Assembly (NCBI GenBank): GCA_004519485.1 | Contig: CP038132.1 | Coordinates: 1,111,001-1,175,000 of the forward strand | Direction of reading: 5' to 3' | Origin: Nannochloropsis oceanica | Taxonomy: Eukaryota > Sar > Eustigmatophyceae > Eustigmatales > Monodopsidaceae | DNA length: 64,000 bases | Part shown: one piece after another, positions 10,704-20,720 of the stretch | Position numbering within the stretch: position 1 is the stretch's first letter | How the letters are laid out: each line of letters opens with the position of its first letter | Made by a program: the position numbers and the translations under genes | Notes under the pieces: model-generated | Seen by the model: only the letters and a program-made list of their open reading frames with translations | Databases searched by the model: none | What the model was told of the DNA's origin: nothing

Positions 10704-11428
10704 ATGTCGAGATATATAATGGGAATCAATACTTGGAAACTAATTGTGACACGTAATGTTTACGTGATCATTTGTGCAATTTATTTCATCTTGGTTGCTT
10801 TACACCTACAACCACAACGCCACACCTTCTCGAGGGAGAAAAATGATATTGCCATGGCCCACTTGAAAGGAAAATGCACCACTGATAGCAGATTGAATGC
10901 ATGGACCGATAAAATATCCTGTCTTGTCACTCAAGATACTATTTGGGAAGAGTGGAGGCTGTGTCAATCAATGGCCTTATCTAAAGTATCTAACAGCGAT
11001 ACATTCGATGAGTTCATTGTACGGAATGGGGCTCGCCTTCCTTGGAATCTGCATTCCAACCACACTGCCGTGTTACTTGAATTTCGAGACTTTCAATCAA
11101 GAATTAATTTAATCATCAACAATATGATAATGAATTTACCCGTACTCTGGCGAGTGCAAGTGCTCGGTGGGGACGCTGTGTGCCTCTTGATGCGTCGTCT
11201 CTTTCCACATAAAATTGCGGCAGGTAAAGTTGTGGTGACTCATATCGACAAGGACAATGTAGAGCAGGTACGACCTATAACTCAGTAGGCTTTATTTTTT
11301 AGGGTCCGATAGTACTTTGACATTCCTCATTTTCCCCATCCTTGGCTGCATAGAGCAGGATTAGCGAGATATTGACAGATCCCGCCTTTTATAATTATCT
11401 GCTAGGAAACACTTGGCTTTTCTTCCAG
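10704..11428 (+). pseudogene. DUF5672-like glycosyltransferase fragment, copy 1
   Basis: Exon 1 (10704-11267) starts MSRYIMGINTWKLIVTRN and has a signal anchor (VYVIICAIYFILVALHLQ), then HTAVLLEFRDFQSRINLI and LPVLWRVQVLGGDAV, the E-x-R...L.V.....L...W-x-V-Q pattern of DUF5672 proteins. It ends in phase 0 at a GTACGA donor. Exon 2 (11354-11428) follows a CATAG acceptor and encodes ILTDPAFYNYLLGNTWLFFQ, matching the block where the family ends in F-Q before the next exon. A donor follows, but instead of the rest of the domain comes a dispersed repeat (about 11460-11520) and then the opposite-strand gene. The C-terminal half is therefore missing. These proteins are predicted glycosyltransferases often found in eukaryotic glycan gene sets. 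Confidence 0.65.
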
Positions 11429-11459
11429 GTAACAGTCAAATATCGATTGCTGATGATCG

Positions 11460-11520
11460 CTCGAAATCCCAAAAAAATAAAAAGAGCAAAAATGTACATT
11501 AACTTTTTGTATAATCCGTA
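11460..11520 (-). repeat. Fragment of a dispersed repeat (palindromic GCATGACGGGG family)
   Basis: The tract cccaaaaaaataaaaagagc and following bases match, in reverse, the head of repeats at 20259, 23337 and 24890-24960. It truncates the DUF5672-like gene after its second exon. A matching copy is at 29697-29757. Confidence 0.65.
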
Positions 11521-11626
11521 CTTGTGAGGCGAAATGAGTCACGCGTCCTCGCTTGTATCTAGGGTATTCTTTTTTGGAGTGTTGACCGTGGCCTGAATTT
11601 GCAGTCAAACTGTCGATTAATCAAGA

Positions 11627-11695
11627 GGATTTGAACCCGGCTGCCTGTGAAAAATTCCTTGATGTGATTTAGCTGCCCAGTACCACTTACGCACC
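11627..11695 (-). other. tRNA-like / SINE-like segment with a B-box motif
   Basis: On the minus strand this reads ggtgcgtaagtggtactggg ... ggttcaaatcc, resembling an RNA polymerase III A box followed by a near-perfect B box. I could not fold it into a proper cloverleaf: the T-arm pairs for only three of five positions and the acceptor ends do not pair. It is more likely a tRNA-derived SINE head or a chance match than a working tRNA. The same bases occur at 29864-29932 in the second copy. Confidence 0.3.
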
Positions 11696-11811
11696 ATGAA
11701 GAAATAGAGGAAGAAGGCACATATCAGTGATAATTGCCAGTGTCCCATAGTGGTCTATCTTACAACGACTTTTCCCCCATCATTTTTTCCTCCATTCTCC
11801 CGGCTCCAAAT

Positions 11812-13773
11812 CTATGGAAGCAGCGTTTTCTTTTCACCGTCTGTTTTTCGTATTTCATCGATCAATCTATTCCAGTTGGAACCAGTAGTCTGCACAAAAG
11901 CTTTGCAGTGTGGATGCACGCCTAATATCAAATTGGCCACAGAAATACTATTTCAAATACAAGATAAGAGGGGAAGGGGAGGGGAGGAGAAAGGAGCGGA
12001 GACTTAGTAATACCTCTTGCCTCCCAGTGTGTGTGGGTTTGCTTCCTGTAGGCACACTCACCTGCCGAATAATCCGGGACCTATATTTCTGGCGATTCCA
12101 CCAGGACTTATGTCGTCAGACCGCCTCTCATACCTGTAGACCACAACAAAGGAAAGAATAATTTGCATTTGTCTGAGTAAATTTGATTCTGGAATGAAAA
12201 GACTATTACCTTGTGTAGTAGAAAGTGAAATTCATGTGGTCGTAACGACCGCGGGCGATATCATCGATTATGTCAGGATCATCGGTGGACAGAAATATAC
12301 TTTGGCTTAGAGACAAGCTGGTGTCGTTCCTAGTAAGTCTCGCAGCAGCCTCAAGATATTCTTCCATAGGATGTAGCCTATCCGTGTAAAGAGTATGTCA
12401 CATTGTGTTGTTCTCTCTATAGGTAAAGAGAAACGAAAGTGCAAGAATAGCCCATGTGCCATACTCACGTCATCTCTTGGAATTTATCGCCATGGCGAAT
12501 ATGGATACATATTGCATCATCGGGGGGAGGTTGCCTGGAGGCGTTCCAACTAGTAGAAGATGGATGTCTAGGAATTGACGGCAAATTGTAAGAGCAATAT
12601 TTTGAACAATCCTATGTCAGATTGAGAAATCGACCTCACCTGACCAAGTCTTGCTCAAAATAGTGTCTTGCCCAAGCAAAAAGTCTGTCAGAAGGCCGTG
12701 CTAAGTACCTAAATCATAAATCGCATAGATTTTGGAATAGCTTAATCTTGATACAGACAAATCGGTGAAGGAAAGTGAGGAAGACGTGCAGCGTTTGATT
12801 ACCTTGTTGTTTGTGCCCTCCACCACGAGATGCCTTTTTCCGGCCAGTCGGACTGACTGGGAATAAGACCTCTGTCCAAATCAAAACAGCTCGGGGCCAG
12901 CAGGAACTTGTCATCCACAAGGTCACGTGAAGTATCATCATACCGTTTGGTGACGACATCTATGCTGTATGCCATGTACTGTTATAGGCCGTAGTTCAGA
13001 GAAAATATTGATTGAAGATATAAGTAAAAGAGTACATGCAAAAATACAGACGTGGCATCTTGAAAGCGGTCTGAAAAAACAATCAGGAGTCAAAAGTTCA
13101 TGGCAAACATGCTCAGATGTGTATCGCCAGTTGCTGTGTTTGGTTAAGGAAAGATGAAATATGGTTTGAATCGCGACTGAATAACGATTGACTCCTCCCA
13201 TAACACTTACGTCTGCGGATGGTAGAGCAGGGTGCGATTGTGCTGCATGGCAAAGCCAATCATAAGACCTGGAGTTGTGTGTGTGCCCGAGAGATTAGAT
13301 AAATCGATGACGCTGTCCTTTCAAATGGGTATATTGTCTACTTACCAAGCGTATGAAGGTCAGAACCCATGCCGTAATTGTTGAGGTTGTACAAAAAGTA
13401 TTTTCCACTTTCGCAGTCCGGCGGATTCTGGCTCTCTTTGATTCGTCGCTGGACCACTGCGGTTTCGGTATCATACCCTATATTAAAGCGCGATTAGAAA
13501 ATGTGCTTGGTCGCTCTATTAAAAGTCCGCCACACCAACAACCTTAATTATATACATCTTCTTACCTTGAGGAGAGAGGGCCCATAATTCGAGAGGAGAA
13601 GGGCCCGCCTTCAACTTATACTCGTGGGGACTAATGGACGCCTTTCTCCATGCCTTGAGGGAAATATTTTCCTTTGAGCAGCAATATAAAAATGCTCCGA
13701 TCAGTAGTAGCAGGACAGTGTGCAAAATAGAAGATGAGAGTCGGAGGCCTGAAGTCACTTGCCATGTTTCCAT
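11812..13773 (-). CDS. Fucosyltransferase-like GT-B enzyme, nine exons (copy 1)
   Basis: Exons on the minus strand: 13773-13566, 13477-13346, 13268-13211, 12964-12803, 12708-12645, 12611-12469, 12377-12210, 12133-12062 and 11947-11812 (stop TAG). Joined, they give about 380 residues with consistent intron phases. The exon 5 donor is the weakest choice: GTCAGG at 12644 keeps frame, while the better-looking GTGAGG five bases on does not. The protein has an anchor at about residues 15-31 (SILHTVLLLLIGAFLYCC) and GKYFLYNLNNYGMGSDLHTL, a G-x-G-S nucleotide-sugar region. It continues with ICIHIRHGDKFQEM, the H-x-R motif of GT23/NodZ-type enzymes, then FLSTDDPDIIDDI and a tail AFVQTTGSNWNRLIDEIR. 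I infer Golgi transfer of fucose from GDP-fucose. A hAT-type element end lies 84 bases upstream of the start. Confidence 0.78.
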
Positions 13774-13856
13774 TCTTTATCTTTCATTGAATGTAAGACG
13801 AGAAGTTGGAGATCAAGGAAAATTATAAACTTTCTCTTTGAAATCGAGATGCAAAT

Positions 13857-14950
13857 CACACGTCCGACTATTTCTGGACGAATAAGGCCCTGTCCAGAAA
13901 ATTATGCGTTACTTTGTCTAATTCGCCTATATTTGATATAAATCATCACTTCGTACACATTTTGTGGCGGCGGACGAAGTTATGCCGTCACTTCGTACAC
14001 AAAATCATGGGCAGCACAAAGTGACGAGGGTAGCTTCGTACATGATTTGTGGACCCTCACGAAGTTACTTCACCACTCTGTATTTAATCTGCGCACCACC
14101 ATGAAGCGGAAAGGAGTAATTCGTCACAACGACAGATTCTAGCATGAAGTCAGACGAATAAATCCGTTGCCACGAAGTGGGTTAATGGTCTGTGCAAGTC
14201 TGCAGGAGCGCAAGTACGCCGCCTCGTGAAAAATGAATTCTATTTGTCCCGCACGTACAGCTATAGCACGCGTCATGTCAGTGACCGACGAGAATGCTCT
14301 TCTTCCTGGTCTTGGTCTCTCTTCTCATGAGGAGGAGGAAGAGGAGATGGAGCTCCATTTCCTCCATCACGACGAAGAACCACAAGAGGAGGACGAAAAC
14401 GACTTCCAAGGTTTCGACCTCGAAGTTGAGGACGACAAGATTAATGATAACAACAGCTCCATCACCAGCGACAGTGATGCCATTGCCATGGCCACAGCGG
14501 AAACAACTTCTGACACTGGTCCATTCATTCCACGCCCTGAAGAAGTAATGTCTGACTTCGTACATGAAATCCACAACGTCTGACTTCGTACATGAAATCC
14601 ACAACCTGGTAACGCCCCTACGAAGGAGTGCCGGTAACCCGCACATTAAGATAAGTCATTGCAATTCTTTGTCAGCAAGTTGTCAAATTCACGTATGATA
14701 CCCGGCGGCCGGCATAACGACACATTTTCGCGCGCGAATCCACCACGTGTGGCCTAAACTTTGTACAGAAGCCTGAACTTCGTACACGAAATCCTCGTTC
14801 TGACGGAGTAAATGCCATCACCTTGTAGACAAAATCCATGCCCTGACAGAGTATATGCCTGTACTTTCTACCTGAAACCCACACACTGACGAAGTAATGC
14901 CTGTACTTTGTACACGATCACACGACAGGACGAATAACCTACAAAGTCGT
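13857..14950 (+). mobile_element. hAT-type element fragment with CTTCGTACA subterminal repeats (copy 1)
   Basis: The left end has the inverted-repeat motif cacacgtccgac (13857-13868), the reverse complement of the right terminus seen at about 39610-39625 and 54970-54981. Inside are many copies of cttcgtacac/cttcgtacat in both orientations, typical of subterminal transposase-binding arrays. An acidic frame (14233-14583, EEEEEEMELHFLHHDEEP) resembles the acidic tail after the hAT transposase at 38.9 kb. The right end is cut at about 14949 after cctacaaagt, where related copies continue to their terminus. Both duplication copies carry it, so it predates the duplication. Confidence 0.65.
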
Positions 14951-15612
14951 AAGAGCGCATACCCACTTGCTGACAATGCACTGAGTAGGATAGCTGCGCT
15001 CTTCGCCCTTTCTAATAATTTCGAGTGCATTACTTCTTTTGGGCAGGATTCTGTAACAGCTGCCAATGGCGTTTTGTCAAACACCGTACTCATTGATGAC
15101 AAGACACTCCAAATTCGATTTCTCAATACTGGCATTCGTTCGTCCGTTTACTCTTTCAGCCAACACTCTTCTTGACCATCTCAGCCCCCTACATTTGGTT
15201 CCTGAAGAGAAGATTTTTACGGCATCCATATTACCAAGCCCTGCACTCGCTAACTTGAGTTAAACTCAGCACGACTACCTCCATGAATTCACAAAAGACA
15301 TTTGGATTTGACGACATGTGATAGTCGGACACCGAGAAGCAGGAATTTAACATGCTTCTAGTTCAGCATTTATATCTTTCCCCACAGGACGATAAGCGAC
15401 TGACTACGAAATGTTGGTAGTCGTCCAATGTGTGGTTACACGTGACATTGCTGATAGTCCGATCACCCATGAGAAAAGAATTTAAGGGCAATTCTTGTTC
15501 CACGAGGCGTATTTAATTGAGTCGGTTCTCATGCTTGACTCATGCAATTTGCCTAAAAAATCACCGCAACGATACTGCATGGGATGCCACAGATGATGCA
15601 TTATAGCTTACG
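14951..15612. other. No gene; remnant of another hAT end at 15383-15440
   Basis: No convincing coding region. Bases about 15383-15440 (agcgactgac...gtagtcgtccaatgtgtgg) match the reverse complement of the left end of the element at 23717. The WbsX/GT2 reading frame stops at a GTAAGC donor at about 15612, and no following exon is visible in this stretch. Confidence 0.55.
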
Positions 15613-17300
15613 GTTTCCAGAGACCTGATAAATCCACATTTCTAGGACAGCGAACATTAGAAATAGGAATGGGATCCTCTGTAAAGCTTTTAGTGGCGGT
15701 TAGCGGTGAAATTTCAATTTTACCTCCGTATTCATATTGATCCGTGATATGGTGGAGGTCGTCAGAAGGAATAACATCTGTATTAACGATAAAAGCTCTC
15801 CAGTTTTTGTGGTTCAATGCAAGCAATGTGTTAAGAGTTTGATGAATATTGTAGATGCCTGTTGCATGGCCTTCATAGGTGCGGACTATTATGCTCACTC
15901 TATCTTGTCCCGCCCTTTGGCTCACAGGCATACCAGGGTTCTCATCCAAAAGCACAGAGCTCAAGTAACCATTAGACATGGTTTTTGACACATGGCCACG
16001 CTGTTCGTCAAAGACAGCTTTTTGGACGGCTTCAAGCCATTGCCTACCCCATTCGATGCTGAGCTCAATTGCAGCTCCCTGCCCCCCGTCATTCCATGCA
16101 TTTAAAAATACAAATCCACCAGGCTCCGTCCTCGCCAAATTTTGACGTAGCCAGAAATACAAGTGTGACGGATGAAACGGATAGATTGTGGCACCATCGG
16201 GTCGGGGAATCTAGGCGAATTATCAAAGGCGGCGGGACGCCGTACTATCTGCCTTTTTTTGGGTGCTCACAAGGTTGTTCATAGTGAAACCTGACGTCAC
16301 CTTGTAGCTTGGGAAAAACTCGACGAGAGAATCCATTCCTGGCTGCAATTTCAAAGAAGAGGGTTCATTCCATCCTACTCCATTTATTTGTATCACGTTG
16401 AGGCCCCTTAAATTTGCATTCCTCGCCGATATTCTCCACAGACTAATCATTTGTTCCAAATTGGGAATGTTATCCGCTCTGTAAATTAGGATGACGGGTA
16501 GACCCTTGCATTTCAAATAATTTTTACGTAGGGCAAGAGCCAATTAAAGTGAGGCTCCCAAGTTTCTCGGTCGTAAGTCTGATTGAGGAGAATCTCTGAT
16601 CCGTCATTTCCATTCCACCGTCGTGTCCAAGGCTCGTTTGCCCAAGTTAAACAGAAGGGAATATTAGGGTAGCCGTCTGAGAGCATCAACTCCAATGGCT
16701 TCGTCATTATAGCTTTGGTGCCATACCAGTAATGGTATATAGCAAATCCATGAATAATATACTTTTTGCTAATTTCCCCTGGAAACGCCGTTGGCTAGGA
16801 GATATCAAGTTATAGAAGCCCATTCGTTCGGCGGGCCTAATAATGGCCTGTCCGTACTGGTTTTGATGAACCTTTGCGACAAATGAGAGATCTGTAAAGC
16901 CTTTCCCCAAAAAAATGTTGTTCTCCTCAAGCTCGTGGAACTGAGGGAAGTAGACAGCAATTACTTTCTTTTCTTGTCCTACAACCAAATTGGGCGTATG
17001 AGTCCTTTTAAGAATTTAGGCCGATAGAGGGAGTTTTCCCTCTTTCAAATGAGTCATTTCCCCAATGAGAAGCAAGGCGAAGAAATGTAACACAAATACA
17101 TATGTCATCACAAATTTGGATCGCCACATGATGAAGGCAAATAACAATAGCCCGGCAAGTTTAATTTTTGAAGTAGTTCGACTTTGATAATGTGATTTTG
17201 AGACTTGGACGACCGAGTTCGAACTTGAAGCGAAATGTGTGTATGTGTGGTGGGTATGTTGTAATCGATCGCAACACCTCCTTAGAATCATCGATCGCAA
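15613..17300 (-). pseudogene. WbsX-type (GH99-like) protein fused to a GT2-like domain, broken (copy 1)
   Basis: The minus strand reads an N-terminal anchor (MTYVFVLHFFALLLIGE), then VIAVYFPQFHELEENN, GKGFTDLSFVAKVHQN, FCLTWANEPWTRRWNGND, GLPVILIYRADNI and FLNAWNDGGQGAAIE, the block order of bacterial WbsX polysaccharide-biosynthesis proteins. A probable intron (GTGAGC donor near 16261) separates the last two. After about residue 360 comes RVSIIVRTYEGH and LNHKNWRAFIVNTD, the opening of a GT2-type glycosyltransferase, ending at a GTAAGC donor with no next exon. Visible damage: an in-frame TAA at 17016-17018, single-base losses in the T5 runs at 16763-16767 and 16521-16525, and one near 16200. 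The same lesions occur in copy 2, so they predate the duplication or reflect a shared consensus error. The WbsX-GT2 fusion is unusual. Confidence 0.75.
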
Positions 17301-17965
17301 GTCTTATCCAAAAGCAAAGATCTCATGATCGAGCCGCCGTATCACCATCCCCTACCATATGGGGATGATGAATCAGAAAGATTCAGAGCCTTCAAAGCTC
17401 TTCGTCACTCCTTCATCACATTAACTCTGTTCAATCGTGATTCCATTGTATTCAGACAGACACATTCTGGATTTAATTGCTCATGAGTTACATGTTTTTA
17501 CTGTTGATGACAGACGTGACGATTATCACACCGCGCGGCCTTGCCGCTTGTGCAGCCTTATCTCAAGTTGTCCGGGTTAGCAGTAATAGAGACCGAAAAA
17601 GTAATCTGGAATGACATCAGGGATTTAAAGAACCTATGGCTCGACCATGAGTGACTTAAGTGGGACTACATACATGTGTGTTATTCCAATTTTGGTCATT
17701 CTTTGCGAATGAACGAAGGGTAAAAGCGTCCGTGCTCACAAAAATTGAAATGACACAGCTTCTTATCCTGCCCTTGCGCCCCGATCATTCAGTACTTTTT
17801 TATCTCTCACCTTTCAATCTATTCCATACACTCTATTCCTCCTGGAGCCCTTGAACACCCTGGGAAATGCTAATTTTAAACGAACTTTTCTCAAAATTTT
17901 TTTCGATCTCAGGCCTCTGAACTCGGATTTCACGAACTCAACCATTCCCTGGAAGCAAGAAAGAT
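17301..17965. other. Intergenic; its right part has a diverged copy at 57.75-58.0 kb
   Basis: No gene is recognised. Bases about 17830-17950 (cttgaacaccctgggaaatg ... cctctgaactcgga) resemble 57905-58000. Here they sit just upstream of the 17966 frame and may include its promoter. Confidence 0.4.
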
Positions 17966-18850
17966 ATGACACGATCATGGGATAATGCTCTGATGACGAT
18001 TGTCTTCATCACCATAATATTCGCTGTGGAGCTGTGGAGGTCTCCGGATACAAGCATGCTAAATTTGCAGAGTCGCTTAGGTGAAAAGCCCTGCCTTCAA
18101 GAATCGATTCTGTGCGATGCTTCTATGGATTATTCCTTCTTGATAAAATCCAATCCAGAGGCTGCGGCTTTATGGAGGCCTTATCGTGTGACATTACCCA
18201 GAAATGATGATATTGCAGATATCCCTTTCGCAGAGGGGGCGCAGGATGCGTTTACTGTCCGCGTCTGCGCCTCGGAGGGCGAGATATATCTTCACGTTAC
18301 TCACCACGAGCTACTTGACTGCATGGTCCCAGGCGCCGCCACGATTGAAGGGATGGGACTGTCTCGCACAGATGCCGCCAAGGACTACATCGAAGTGCTG
18401 TTAGATGGCCCTGAACGACGTTTGCGGCGCTTAGACTTCATGTCACATACTGTGCCTCCAAAGGCGATAGATCCTTTAATAAGTGACTGTGTATTTACAT
18501 TACGATTACCCATATATTTAAGTGGAATGTACCGAGTCCAAATTATCGTGGTCCATAGTGACATTGCATTAACAGGCATTGAGCCATATCGCAATTACGT
18601 CCTCTGGGACCGTCTTCACATTTTGTCGGCCAAAAGTCTTGACCAAATTTCTTCCGAGCGGAAAAATGATGGTGTTGAGGCATGGCATAGTACAGGCATA
18701 TGGATGCGAAGAGGCAGGAAAAACGTCCCAGGCCATCACTCTGCACAGACCTTGGTAGCCCAAAAGTGGAACGACGAATCGTACCGGTGTTCTCTCTCTT
18801 ACCCTGACAGCACTCTCCAAGGCTTTCTACCACCTCACCATGTCCGGTGA
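17966..18850 (+). CDS. Membrane-anchored protein of unknown function (copy 1)
   Basis: A 294-residue frame starting MTRSWDNALMTIVFITIIF, a single N-terminal anchor at about residues 9-22, followed by a predicted lumenal domain. Segments such as GMYRVQIIVVHSDIALTGIE and NYVLWDRLHIL read like a beta-sandwich. The end YRCSLSYPDSTLQGFLPPHHV resembles the lead-in to carbohydrate-modifying esterase domains in algal proteins, but I cannot assign a family. The frame ends where a GC-rich stretch of different composition begins (18839), so it may be a truncated N-terminal half. A 161-bp piece of its 3' end is repeated inverted at 19793-19956. Confidence 0.6.
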   Translation: MTRSWDNALMTIVFITIIFAVELWRSPDTSMLNLQSRLGEKPCLQESILCDASMDYSFLIKSNPEAAALWRPYRVTLPRNDDIADIPFAEGAQDAFTVRVCASEGEIYLHVTHHELLDCMVPGAATIEGMGLSRTDAAKDYIEVLLDGPERRLRRLDFMSHTVPPKAIDPLISDCVFTLRLPIYLSGMYRVQIIVVHSDIALTGIEPYRNYVLWDRLHILSAKSLDQISSERKNDGVEAWHSTGIWMRRGRKNVPGHHSAQTLVAQKWNDESYRCSLSYPDSTLQGFLPPHHVR

Positions 18851-19103
18851 AGCGCGTCTTCTCGGCCCAAATTTTCCCAGCTGCCTTTCTTTGGCCACAC
18901 TCCAATCAATCCGGGCGCCCATCGACATGGCAGTCGCAGCCGCCAAGACCAAAAAGCTGGACGACATCGGCTCCCTCAAGGTCGGCCTGCTCACGGCGCG
19001 AACGGACGCCGCTCCCATGGGCAGCCTCACTCGGGACCCTACCCCCAAACCAAACACCAAAAACAGTCCATTCTCTTTTTGGATACATCCCGTAGAACAT
19101 TGA
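18839..19103 (+). other. GC-rich insert with open frames, origin unknown
   Basis: Bases about 18850-19040 are markedly GC-richer than their surroundings and open in more than one frame. One frame reads MSGEARLLGPNFPSC to PKPNTKNSPFSFWIHPVEH. Copy 2 has a stop at 37215-37217 in that frame where copy 1 has Lys, which argues against selection on it. It could be a fragment of a foreign or processed sequence. Confidence 0.35.
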
Positions 19104-19792
19104 AATCACGTGCTTCAGATAGACGAATCCTTGTCGTGGTTTACTTCCTGAAGTCCACAGACTTTTATTGTGTGAGCTAGTGATTCAATTATCGACTTAT
19201 CATAGGGAAGGAGACATCGAATCCCAGTCTTTTTTTCCTAATCAAAATCACACTCCCAAGCGACAGCCAAAAGCAAACGGTGGTGAGCTCAATTGCGGTC
19301 TTCCTGGAGAAGGTGCCAGCATGACCTGGAAGGGTGATATCATCACGGATACATTCAATTTACCTAACCTCAAAGTTAAAACCCCTTCTGGCCAAACAAC
19401 GGCAGAACAAGAACAGCTGTCCATAAGTCGTTGATCTAGGAGAAAATAGAGTTTATTGGCGTCAACCTCAGAGTTGTCTAAGTGTGCCGTGTTTGCAGCC
19501 ACAGAAGAAGTACCGATGAAATATTCGCTTAGCCAGATTCTAGGCACAATGGCTAGCTGATAATCTAATATGACGCATCGACTGGAGTGGCAACTATGTG
19601 GGTCACAAGAAGGCCAGGATAGGTGCTGCTGAGTGACATTGATGCCTGATATAACACGTGCCCGTACCACAAACTGCGACAAGTGGATGGGATGTCTGAC
19701 ACGCCCACACAGGCATCTCATGTGAAGGGACTGATTAAAAATGTTGTGCTTAGCAAACTCCTGGAGCTTTGGTGGGATCCCGCGTCAAGAAA
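19104..19792. other. No gene recognised in the right end of copy 1
   Basis: Two overlapping opposite-strand frames (19168-19434 plus, 19248-19721 minus) exist, but neither shows family motifs or splice context. Confidence 0.4.
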
Positions 19793-19956
19793 AGAGTGCT
19801 GTCAGGGTGAGAGAGAGAACACCGGTACGATTCGTCGTTCCACTTTTGGGCTACCAAGGTCTGTGCAGAGTGATGGCCTGGGACGTTTTTTCTGCCTCTT
19901 CGCATCCATATGCCTGTACTATGCCATGCCTCAACACCATCATTTTCCCGCTCATT
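19793..19956 (-). repeat. Inverted fragment of the 17966-18850 gene at the copy-1 junction
   Basis: Reverse complement of about 18656-18816, with only a few differences. It begins within a few bases of the right boundary of duplication copy 1 and shares a short agag overlap with it. This is the signature of template switching or inversion during the event that made or resolved the duplication. Copy 2 lacks it. Confidence 0.9.
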
Positions 19957-20008
19957 CGTATTTTGGTCATTTGGGGATCCATTTCCTGACCCTAACCCTA
20001 ACAGAGAA

Positions 20009-20660
20009 AACGTCGGGGTCGGAGAAAGTCAGGAAAAAACAGAAGAGGTCGGATGAAGCGAGGAAGAAAACAAAGATGACCTCGAAGAAGGATGCGTAAA
20101 TACCGTAGAGAGAAGAAAACATTGTGTTCCTTGAAAGTAGATTTGGCTCTTTGGTTGACGTTGTTGCGTTGTGGAAGGATCGGAACGGAGGAACTTGGTC
20201 CAAGTTCCACCCCTCCTACATATAGGGATACTACCTGCAGGACACACTGGCTTGATCCCCCCAAAGCACGGACTATACAGAAAGTTATGGAAGTTTTTTG
20301 CTCTTTTTATTTTTTGGGGTTCTTACGAGCCTTGCCACAGGCAATGCGTCATCTCGAATTATCTCATTTTAAGCACCAAAATAAGCCCGCCTCGCATGAC
20401 GGGGAACCTGCCGGCATCAGGTCAAAAAAAAAAGAAAGAAATCGTCGGGGTCGGAGAAAGTCAGGAGAAAAGAGAAGGTCGGAAGAAGCCCGGAAGACAT
20501 CAAAGATGATCTCAAAGAACGAGGCATACATAGCGTAGAAAGAAGAAAAAATTGTGTTCCTTGGAAGTAGCTTTGCCTATGTGGTTGACTTTGTTGCGTT
20601 GTGGAAGGATCGGAACGGAGGAGCTTGTTACAAGTTCCACCCCATCATATAGGGAGGAGA
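20009..20660 (+). repeat. Two-unit tandem repeat, about 432 bp period
   Basis: 20009-20235 and 20441-20655 are diverged copies: both contain gtcggggtcggagaaagtca, then agaagaaaa.attgtgttcctt, gttgcgttgtggaaggatcg and acaagttccacccc-like endings. Each holds a lysine/arginine-rich open frame, as does the coiled-coil family at 52-55 kb, but no homology was proven. An incomplete telomere-like ccctaaccctaac lies just before the first unit (19987-20002). Confidence 0.7.
20259..20420 (+). repeat. Dispersed palindromic-tail repeat (GCATGACGGGG family)
   Basis: Starts near cggactatacagaaagttat, contains tttttgctctttttatttt and ends with agcccgcctcgcatgacggg followed by ctgccggcatcagg. Other copies are at 23337-23530 and, in both orientations, at 24624-24960, with a head fragment at 11460. 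Size, lack of coding capacity and the palindromic end suggest a MITE-like element. Confidence 0.65.
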
Positions 20661-20720
20661 CATGCCTAAGACGTGGAAGGAAAGCAGTGATTGCAATGAC
20701 ATTGTTATGATAAGCATGGT

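Larger units (their letters stand above)
10446..19795. repeat. Large segmental duplication, copy 1 (9350 bp)
   Basis: Direct repeat with 28683-38032 at a constant offset of 18237 bases and no indel noticed. By eye I found about 13 single-base differences, so identity is about 99.8-99.9%. Content, left to right: DUF5672-like fragment (+), nine-exon fucosyltransferase-like gene (-), hAT-type element, broken WbsX/GT2 gene (-), and an anchored protein of unknown function (+). The left junction is the base before cggtctgcaaat; the right junction follows cgcgtcaagaaaaga. The flanks of the two copies are unrelated. Recent duplication, allelic misassembly or gene conversion would all give this pattern. 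Confidence 0.97.

Noticed and set aside
11627-11695. Functional tRNA gene
   Set aside because: A and B box-like words are present but the acceptor and T stems do not pair, so I list it only as tRNA-like.
13780-14950. CTTCGTACA words as a host regulatory array
   Set aside because: The same array occurs next to a hAT terminus at three independent loci, so it belongs to the transposon.
18543-18905. Minus-strand frame antisense to the 17966-18850 gene
   Set aside because: Mirror of a real-looking plus-strand frame; no domain or splice context.
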